Origin: Clostridiales bacterium
GTDB taxonomy: Bacteria > Bacillota > Clostridia > Saccharofermentanales > Saccharofermentanaceae
Reading direction: 5' to 3'
Length of the DNA: 45,537 bases
NCBI GenBank assembly: GCA_017617935.1
Contig: JAFZVF010000102.1
Coordinates: 1 to 45,537 of the forward strand
Shown here: positions 41,048 to 45,537 of the stretch, piece by piece
Layout: the number at the start of each line of letters is the position of its first letter
Numbering within the stretch: the first letter of the stretch is position 1
The notes under the pieces: generated by a model
Database searches by the model: none
Told to the model about the DNA's origin: nothing
The model's input: the letters and a program-made list of their open reading frames with translations, nothing else
Made by a program: the position numbers and the translations under genes

Positions 41048-41797
41048 ATGCTGGATCAATTTTCAAGAACTGAATTGTTGTTTGGAAAAGGAGCAATGGA
41101 ACGCTTGGCAGGATGCCGCGTGGCCGTCTTCGGGATCGGCGGCGTCGGCGGGTACGTTTGTGAAGCGCTGGCTAGAAGCGGTGTCGGTGCCTTTGACCTG
41201 ATAGATGATGACAAAGTCTGCCTGAGCAATATCAACAGGCAGATCATAGCCACAAGAAAAACCGTCGGCCAATACAAGGTTGACGTTATGAAGGAACGCA
41301 TTCTGGAGGTCAATCCGGAAGCCGAAGTTAATACATATAAATGCTTTTTCCTTCCCGAAAACGCGTCTGATTTTCCGTTTGGCAAATACGATTACGTGGT
41401 CGACGCCATTGATACGGTTACGGCAAAGATCGAACTTGTCATGCAGTGTCAGAAGGCCGGCGTGCCAATCATGAGTTCGATGGGTGCGGGAAACAAGCTG
41501 GATCCCACTCAGTTCCGAGTTGCCGATGTCTACAAGACCCGCGTGGATCCTTTGGCAAAGGTAATGCGCCGCGAACTGAAAAAGCGGGGCGTCAAAAGAC
41601 TGAAGGTCGTCTATTCAGAGGAGGAACCGGTAAGCCCCATCGTGGATGCGGAGTCTTCCGGTCATGCTGAGACGGATGGCCATTCCGCCAGCCGCAGAGC
41701 CATCCCGGGAAGCACGGCTTTCGTGCCGTCAGTTGCTGGGCTCATCATCGCAGGAGAAGTGATAAAGGATCTTACGGCTGATTGTGAGAGGAAATGA
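41048..41797 (+). CDS. tcdA: tRNA threonylcarbamoyladenosine dehydratase (ThiF/MoeB/HesA family)
   Basis: A 249-aa E1-like enzyme that cyclises t6A at position 37 of tRNAs to ct6A using ATP. The start of the catalytic fold reads FSRTELLFGKGAMERLAGCR then VAVFGIGGVGGYVCEALARS (Rossmann GxGxxG), and LIDDDKVCLSNINRQIIA and DYVVDAIDTVTAKIEL are the family's ATP and Mg motifs. RREL and PGSTAFVPSVAGLIIAGEVI at the end are also typical. ATG 41048 is preceded by AAGGAAAA; an in-frame TTG lies 18 bases upstream. The larE start overlaps its stop (ATGA). Confidence 0.93.
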   Translation: MLDQFSRTELLFGKGAMERLAGCRVAVFGIGGVGGYVCEALARSGVGAFDLIDDDKVCLSNINRQIIATRKTVGQYKVDVMKERILEVNPEAEVNTYKCFFLPENASDFPFGKYDYVVDAIDTVTAKIELVMQCQKAGVPIMSSMGAGNKLDPTQFRVADVYKTRVDPLAKVMRRELKKRGVKRLKVVYSEEEPVSPIVDAESSGHAETDGHSASRRAIPGSTAFVPSVAGLIIAGEVIKDLTADCERK

Positions 41798-42636
41798 CGT
41801 TGGATAATTCAACAAATGAAGCGACAACCGGGCAGATAAAAAAGTTCGAAGATCTGAAAGCGCTGTTAAGGGATTACGGGAGCGTGGCTGTCGCGTTTTC
41901 CGGCGGAGTCGATTCGACTTTTCTTCTTTATGCGGCTAAGGATGCTTTGGGAGAAAAGGCGATTGCCGTTTCGGCCAAGTCATGCTCTTTTCCTGAGAGG
42001 GAACTTAATGAGGCCAAAGCGTTCTGTGAAGCTCATCAGATCCGTCAGGTGATCTTTGAATCTGAGGAATTGGATATCGAGGGCTTTGCAAGCAATCCCA
42101 AGAACAGGTGTTACATCTGCAAGCGCGGGCTGTTTGAGAAGATCATTAAGATCGCGGAGAATGAAGGGATTGCAGTTGTCGTCGAAGGCTCCAATCTTGA
42201 TGATGACGGTGACTACCGTCCCGGACTTAAGGCTATAGCTGAATTGGGCATTCAAAGCCCTCTGCGAAGTGTTGGGTTTACCAAAGAAGACATAAGGGCA
42301 TTGTCCAGGCGTTTCGGACTGCCGACTTGGGACAAACAGTCCTTTGCATGTCTTGCTTCAAGGTTTGTATACGGGGAAACGATCACAAGGGAAAAACTCT
42401 CAATGGTCGACAAGGCAGAGCAGCTCCTGTTGGATCTCGGATTCCGCCAGGTTCGCGTACGCATCCACGGCACCATGGCGAGGATCGAGATCCTCCCGTA
42501 TGAATTTGCAAAACTTATAAGTGATGAAGTCCGCAATCAGATCACGGCATCCTTTAAGTCGTTTGGATTTACTTACGTAACGATGGATCTTACCGGTTAC
42601 AGGACCGGAAGCATGAACGAAGTAATAAGGGAATAA
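41794..42636 (+). CDS. larE: ATP-dependent sacrificial sulfur transferase LarE
   Basis: A 280-aa PP-loop protein; LarE adds sulfur to the biosynthetic precursor of the nickel-pincer nucleotide cofactor of lactate racemase. The ATP-pyrophosphatase loop is VAFSGGVDSTFLLYAA (30-45). CYICKRGLFEKI and EGSNLDDDGDYRPGLKAIAE are family motifs, and SFACLASRF carries the cysteine of the position that donates its sulfur in the Lactobacillus enzyme. ATG 41794 overlaps the tcdA stop by 4 bp. No larA, larB or larC is in this window, so either they lie elsewhere or the protein serves another enzyme. Confidence 0.9.
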   Translation: MTLDNSTNEATTGQIKKFEDLKALLRDYGSVAVAFSGGVDSTFLLYAAKDALGEKAIAVSAKSCSFPERELNEAKAFCEAHQIRQVIFESEELDIEGFASNPKNRCYICKRGLFEKIIKIAENEGIAVVVEGSNLDDDGDYRPGLKAIAELGIQSPLRSVGFTKEDIRALSRRFGLPTWDKQSFACLASRFVYGETITREKLSMVDKAEQLLLDLGFRQVRVRIHGTMARIEILPYEFAKLISDEVRNQITASFKSFGFTYVTMDLTGYRTGSMNEVIRE

Positions 42637-42664
42637 CTTCTTCCAACAATTGAAAATGGGAGTG

Positions 42665-42710
42665 TTGACAATTCTAGACTATCGCGATAGTATGGACTAT
42701 AAGAATAGTC
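42665..42710 (+). promoter_or_regulatory. Consensus promoter overlapped by two tandem palindromic operators
   Basis: TTGACA (42665-42670), 17 bp, TAGTAT (42688-42693). A perfect 14-bp palindrome ACTATCGCGATAGT (42678-42691) fills the spacer. A second site, GACTAT (42695-42700) plus ATAGTC (42705-42710), lies over the start of transcription. Both follow GACTAT-N4-ATAGTC, with centres 18 bp apart. This is the layout of a tight repressor site. No repressor gene is adjacent. Confidence 0.75.
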
Positions 42711-42723
42711 TGGAGGCGGTGGC

Positions 42724-43152
42724 ATGAGAAAACTGATAACTTTCATTTTTATATTGGCAGCGGCGGCAATGGCCTTTTCGGCCTGCATGTCCAAGGAAGC
42801 CGCGGAACTCAAGAAGGAGTATCCGCAGTACTTTGACGTTGATGCTTCAAACGGACTCGACATCGTTGTGTGGCAGATGGGCAAGAATTCATATGATTTC
42901 GGACTCCTCCCGCATTCCGAAAAGGAAAGGGACTGGCTTGACGAAGATCTGAAGAATCTCAAGCCCGTCAGTGCAGAGCAGATGAGGATAATTCTCTCAA
43001 CATATAAGATCGATAAGAGTGAGATGAATATAGTGATCTGGCGGAATCCCATCTCGAGCTACATACCGGAGGATCTCATAGGACACGGCGGCGACGGACC
43101 GTTCCTGGCAATGGAATACAAGAACAAGATACGCAGGATGCTGCTTATCTGA
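42724..43152 (+). CDS. Small lipoprotein of unknown function under operator control
   Basis: A 142-aa protein; signal peptide and lipobox FSAC (Cys21), then a ~120-residue polar domain with YPQYFDVDASNGLDIVVWQM and IIWRNPISSYIPE-like strands (actual: NIVIWRNPISSYIPEDL). From memory, the pattern YPxYFxLxxxxGLxVxVWQ recurs in uncharacterised lipoproteins of gut Clostridia. TGGAGGCGGT precedes ATG 42724. The two-operator promoter makes this the most clearly regulated gene of the accessory region. The lipoprotein gene at 43166 follows 13 bases after its stop and is likely co-transcribed. Confidence 0.75.
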   Translation: MRKLITFIFILAAAAMAFSACMSKEAAELKKEYPQYFDVDASNGLDIVVWQMGKNSYDFGLLPHSEKERDWLDEDLKNLKPVSAEQMRIILSTYKIDKSEMNIVIWRNPISSYIPEDLIGHGGDGPFLAMEYKNKIRRMLLI

Positions 43153-43165
43153 ACGGGTAACCGAA

Positions 43166-43513
43166 GTGAAAAGGATCTCCGGAACAATACTGCTTGTGCT
43201 GGCTGTTTTAGGACTGTTCGGCTGCAGTTTTCCTAAGCGATTGACTCTTGATAAAGTTGTTGAATTGTCTTCCAAAGGGTATGAACTGACCTGGGGTGAT
43301 TTCGAACCATACTATGGTTACGAATGCGGCAGTGGCCTTTACATCATGTGTTACGTGATCGATAAAGATTACGAGGTGAGGATCGGAGGGTTATCGCGTG
43401 AAGACAAGCTGCCCATGTACGTTTATCTCAAAAAAAGGAATGCTAAGGGTGATCCCCAATTCATCGACATTAGGAAAGAAGACGTAAAAGCGTTTGTCAA
43501 TGCAACTTCATGA
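43166..43513 (+). CDS. Small lipoprotein of unknown function, GTG start
   Basis: A 115-aa protein with signal peptide and lipobox LFGC (Cys20). The mature part has LTWGDFEPYYGYECGSGLYI (about 46-65) and VRIGGLSREDKLPMYVYL; from memory, LTWxDF...GSGLYI...IGG is a recurrent pattern in uncharacterised gut Clostridia proteins. The start GTG 43166 has only a weak ribosome site, and coupling to the previous lipoprotein gene is likely. It is not obviously a paralogue of that neighbour. Confidence 0.7.
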   Translation: MKRISGTILLVLAVLGLFGCSFPKRLTLDKVVELSSKGYELTWGDFEPYYGYECGSGLYIMCYVIDKDYEVRIGGLSREDKLPMYVYLKKRNAKGDPQFIDIRKEDVKAFVNATS

Positions 43514-43534
43514 TGCGGTGACTGCAACTAGCGG

Positions 43535-43540
43535 TATAAT
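43535..43540 (+). promoter_or_regulatory. Putative -10 before the NUDIX gene
   Basis: GGTATAATG with perfect TATAAT (43535-43540) lies 46 bp before the start. No -35 and no TG extension are seen, so support is limited to the -10 box and its resemblance to the elements at 36884 and 38455. Confidence 0.4.
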
Positions 43541-43585
43541 GACATACAAAGAACGAGACGTTCTAAGTTGCAGAGGTATGGAAAC

Positions 43586-44071
43586 ATGATAATCGCTGAT
43601 GAAAAAGGAAATGAACTTCTCGACGTTATTGACGTCTCTGAAATGGATGCGGATAAAGAATACGAGCCGATCAATCACTGCCTGGCAGTCGTGAAAATCG
43701 GCGATGAATATCTTATGGGATGGAACAAATGGAGAAAGGATTGGGAGATATTTGGCGGCTGCAGGGAAGAGAACGAAACCCTTCGGGAATGCATTACAAG
43801 GGAATGCAAAGAAGAGTTGGGACTTGAAAACGTTGATCTCAGGTTTTTGGGGCTAATGTATTACAAAATAGCCCCCGGATATTTCAATCCTGAATGGCAC
43901 AATGAGTATGGCGGCCTTTATGGAATAACCTTGCCTAAGGAATATTTGCAGACCATCGAAGAATATAGGACTGATAAGGAAGAAGTAGAGAAGCTTGCCT
44001 TTTACAGTGAGATCAAAGACAACGAAAAGATGGCTGTAATTGATGAAAAGTTATTGGAATATTGGAAGTAA
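43586..44071 (+). CDS. NUDIX hydrolase
   Basis: A 161-aa protein with a complete NUDIX box: GCREENETLRECITRECKEE then LGLE (Gx5Ex7REUxEExGU; U is Cys at the first position). NUDIX enzymes hydrolyse X-linked nucleoside diphosphates using Mg held by the glutamates. The N-terminal ~40 residues with LLDVIDVSEMDADKEYEPIN resemble an IPP-isomerase-like or ADP-ribose-type lead-in, but the substrate is unknown. ATG 43586 is chosen because AGAGG (43572-43576) is nine bases upstream; an earlier in-frame TTG at 43568 lies before that site. It sits alone after the lipoprotein pair. Confidence 0.88.
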   Translation: MIIADEKGNELLDVIDVSEMDADKEYEPINHCLAVVKIGDEYLMGWNKWRKDWEIFGGCREENETLRECITRECKEELGLENVDLRFLGLMYYKIAPGYFNPEWHNEYGGLYGITLPKEYLQTIEEYRTDKEEVEKLAFYSEIKDNEKMAVIDEKLLEYWK

Positions 44072-44100
44072 TTCAAGATTAATACCGGGATGATCATTTG

Positions 44101-44574
44101 ATGAAACCATGGATTAAGACAGTCATAGGAATTGCAATTGTTTTAGTTGTGTTTTCAGGAGTGGTTTTATACTTGTCGCAGTTCCATCTTGATTTTTCAC
44201 AGGATTTTAGAAGAATAGACGGGTATGAGAACATAGTTTTTAAAGATTCCAAGAGCAGCCAATGTTTTCGTTTATTCGCATGGGGATTGATAAAAACGGG
44301 AAACGTAGACGGATTTGAGGATCATAGAAATCCGGATGGAAAGTCTGATGAATATCAGTTGATCGTTGAGAATGCAAATGCCAGAGAGTGTGACATATGG
44401 CAAGTTGTAACCTCTCCTGACGGGAAACGCATTTTGTATGTTGAAAAGATTTACAATGGCTCAGGAGTGACCGATGATGAGCAAGTGAATTACAAAGTGT
44501 ATTCGATGGAAGACGGCACGACCATAACCATTTATTCCGGCTATAGACAATACTTGCTGGTTGATTGGAAATAA
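44101..44574 (+). CDS. Membrane-anchored protein of unknown function
   Basis: A 157-aa protein with one N-terminal transmembrane helix (about 7-27) and a ~130-residue outer domain. VTSPDGKRILYVEKIYNGSG resembles a single beta-propeller blade, but too little is present for a propeller. No lipobox cysteine follows the helix. GGGATGATC lies ahead of ATG 44101; an in-frame TTG immediately before it is an alternative start. It follows the NUDIX gene by 29 bases and may be co-transcribed with it. Confidence 0.65.
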   Translation: MKPWIKTVIGIAIVLVVFSGVVLYLSQFHLDFSQDFRRIDGYENIVFKDSKSSQCFRLFAWGLIKTGNVDGFEDHRNPDGKSDEYQLIVENANARECDIWQVVTSPDGKRILYVEKIYNGSGVTDDEQVNYKVYSMEDGTTITIYSGYRQYLLVDWK

Positions 44575-44596
44575 CTATAGAAAAAATGAGATTTTT

Positions 44597-44940
44597 ATGA
44601 TTCAAAGAATATGCAAGCTGCTTAAAGACGAGCTTTTGGACAATGGTTATGAATACGGTTTTTATCTAAACGGAAAGACTTATAAACCGGATGCGTCCAA
44701 TGGATTTGATGAGGAGTTCTTTGGCCGTTTATTGTCAGATTATCGCATTCAAGATCCTCGAGATACCAGGCAGGCTAAAGTGGGGACATGCAATGACGTA
44801 GTAGTTCTGATGACGAACAGGGGTTTATTTCCGAATACGGTAAAGACGGTTGTGAAGTAATAGAAATAACGGATTCTGTCGTTGTAGGTGAAGCACCGGA
44901 GTTTATCCTTTCCAGAATGGGTCAAACAAACTACCCGTGA
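44597..44940 (+). pseudogene. Decayed transglutaminase-like gene with central deletion and frameshift
   Basis: The first frame (ATG 44597 to the TAA at 44858-44860) encodes a start typical, as I recall, of a small transglutaminase-like family: YEYGFYLNGKTYKPDASNGF and KVGTCNDVVVLM with the candidate catalytic cysteine. It then runs into unrelated residues. From about 44797 another frame is open to TGA 44938-44940 and reads EQGFISEYGKDGCEVIEITD then SVVVGEAPEFILSRM, which looks like the C-terminus of the same family. The ~50-60 middle residues, which should hold the catalytic His and Asp, are missing, and the two parts are out of frame. So the gene is probably non-functional; the alternative is two small proteins. 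Confidence 0.7.
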
Positions 44941-44961
44941 TTAAGATCTTTCAAAGATAAT

Positions 44962-44985
44962 CAACACTCAGGAACCGTAGTGTTG
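44962..44985 (+). repeat. Inverted repeat upstream of the last lipoprotein gene
   Basis: CAACACT (44962-44968) and AGTGTTG (44979-44985) form a perfect 7-bp inverted repeat with 10 nt between. No T run follows, so it is not a good terminator; an operator or end of a decayed element is possible. Confidence 0.4.
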
Positions 44986-45016
44986 TTAAAACAACGGTCA
45001 GAAACGATATTGGTAG

Positions 45017-45045
45017 TTGGATGCGCTGTTTGTTGGTGCCATAAT
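45017..45045 (+). promoter_or_regulatory. Promoter of the partial lipoprotein gene
   Basis: TTGGAT (45017-45022), exactly 17 bp, CATAAT (45040-45045), about 58 bp before the ATG. The sequence between the pseudogene and this gene (44941-45103) holds otherwise only the inverted repeat. Confidence 0.6.
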
Positions 45046-45103
45046 CCGCTTGTTGAAACAAACCAATCAACACAACCAACACCTTTAGGGAGGATAAAAC
45101 ATT

Positions 45104-45537
45104 ATGAAAAAGGCAATTATTGTAACACTCGGAATCGCAACCATTCTTTCCATGACGGCTTGTGCCACGGGAAAGAAAGCGGTAGAAAACACTCAGAACG
45201 ATTTGGTCGTCGCAACCATGACCAGAAATGCAGCAGACGAGGCGGATGCAACCGTTGCAACTACAACAACTACAGCCGTCGAGGCTATGAATGATGCAAA
45301 AGCCGAGTTTAAGATCGAGATAACGGACGCAGCCAACAGATCTTTTGAGATCGCCGGTGAAAAGTACAATTTCAAGATCCCCATGGTCACGATAACCGGA
45401 GTGAATACTGATGAAGCAAATGCTGCGATCAAGGCAGAGATCGAGAAGGATTTTTACGATCCCGAATGCCCTGAGGCTTTCGATTCCAACTATGAATATT
45501 ATGTAGGAAACAAGACTGCATCGATCATCGTTTCAAA
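45104..45537 (+). CDS. Lipoprotein with DUF4163/PdaC-like N-terminal domain (partial, 3' end missing)
   Basis: The gene runs off the end of the window; 144 codons are visible. Signal peptide and lipobox MTAC (Cys20) are followed by a Thr/Ala-rich spacer (about 22-63) and the start of a globular domain: FKIPMVTITGVNTDEANAAI and KAEIEKDF fit the DUF4163/DUF3298 pattern (isoleucine-proline strand, then a helix starting near N/A-A-I) found in PdaC-type deacetylases and other surface proteins. GGGAGGA precedes ATG 45104. Whether a catalytic domain follows cannot be seen. Confidence 0.75.
   Translation, partial: MKKAIIVTLGIATILSMTACATGKKAVENTQNDLVVATMTRNAADEADATVATTTTTAVEAMNDAKAEFKIEITDAANRSFEIAGEKYNFKIPMVTITGVNTDEANAAIKAEIEKDFYDPECPEAFDSNYEYYVGNKTASIIVS

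Noticed and set aside
44980..45294. ORF overlapping the promoter and start of the last lipoprotein gene
   Set aside because: Wrong frame, His/Arg/Asn-rich shadow composition and no ribosome site; the lipoprotein frame has signal peptide and lipobox.
1..45537. tRNA or rRNA genes, insertion sequences, integrases, CRISPR arrays
   Set aside because: All gaps longer than about 100 bases were read on both strands; no cloverleaf, transposase motif or regularly spaced repeat was found.

Overview
The window reads as chromosome of a Gram-positive Clostridia-type gut or rumen bacterium. Evidence: strong AAGGAGG-type ribosome sites, lipobox lipoproteins and no outer-membrane genes, a split sugar ABC importer beside an AraC regulator and a GH3 glycosidase, a BMP-type purine nucleoside importer, a BspA-like leucine-rich-repeat surface protein, and moderate GC with G/C-ending codons. 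I cannot name the genus. I saw no tRNA, rRNA, insertion sequence, prophage gene or CRISPR array.

Layout. (1) 1-6.3 kb, plant-sugar uptake: end of a sugar-binding protein, two permeases, a convergent AraC regulator and a GH3 xylosidase-like enzyme. (2) 6.4-13.8 kb: prfC (RF3) diverges from a tight run malQ-glpK-AEC transporter-SseB-like-membrane protein. (3) 13.85-19.5 kb, purine salvage: xpt, apparently starting at ATT, then a BMP lipoprotein, a double ATPase and two permeases. (4) 19.6-21.75 kb: ilvB-ilvN. (5) 21.78-22.1 kb: a compact structured transcript with its own inverted-repeat promoter region, a 20-codon ORF and a terminator. (6) 22.1-30.2 kb: a 60-aa protein, an acyltransferase, a DHH phosphoesterase with a duplicated C-terminal domain, a TIR-transmembrane-beta-propeller protein and a GT-C-like membrane protein. 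(7) 30.2-33.7 kb, minus strand: acyl-CoA synthetase with an XRE-cupin regulator, and a second acyltransferase. (8) 33.8-36.5 kb: LRR surface protein, Crp/Fnr regulator, small membrane protein. (9) 36.5-45.5 kb, accessory-looking: many small membrane proteins and lipoproteins, several with their own promoter, among them tcdA, larE, a NUDIX hydrolase, a 42-aa minus-strand ORF with complete transcription signals, and a decayed transglutaminase-like gene.

How genes work together. Region 1 imports and cleaves xylo- or gluco-oligosaccharides; the ATPase is absent and is presumably a shared one elsewhere. Region 3 couples base phosphoribosylation to nucleoside import. In region 6 the cytoplasmic TIR domain joined through one membrane helix to an outside propeller looks like a receptor-type NAD-cleaving enzyme, packed between a phosphoesterase and a membrane transferase.

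Most notable: the structured sORF transcript after ilvBN, the ATT start of xpt, the TIR/DHH/GT-C cluster, the 42-aa minus-strand unit, the tandem palindromic operators before 42724, and the pseudogene at 44597-44940. All functions are read from motifs and remembered family features; no database search was run.
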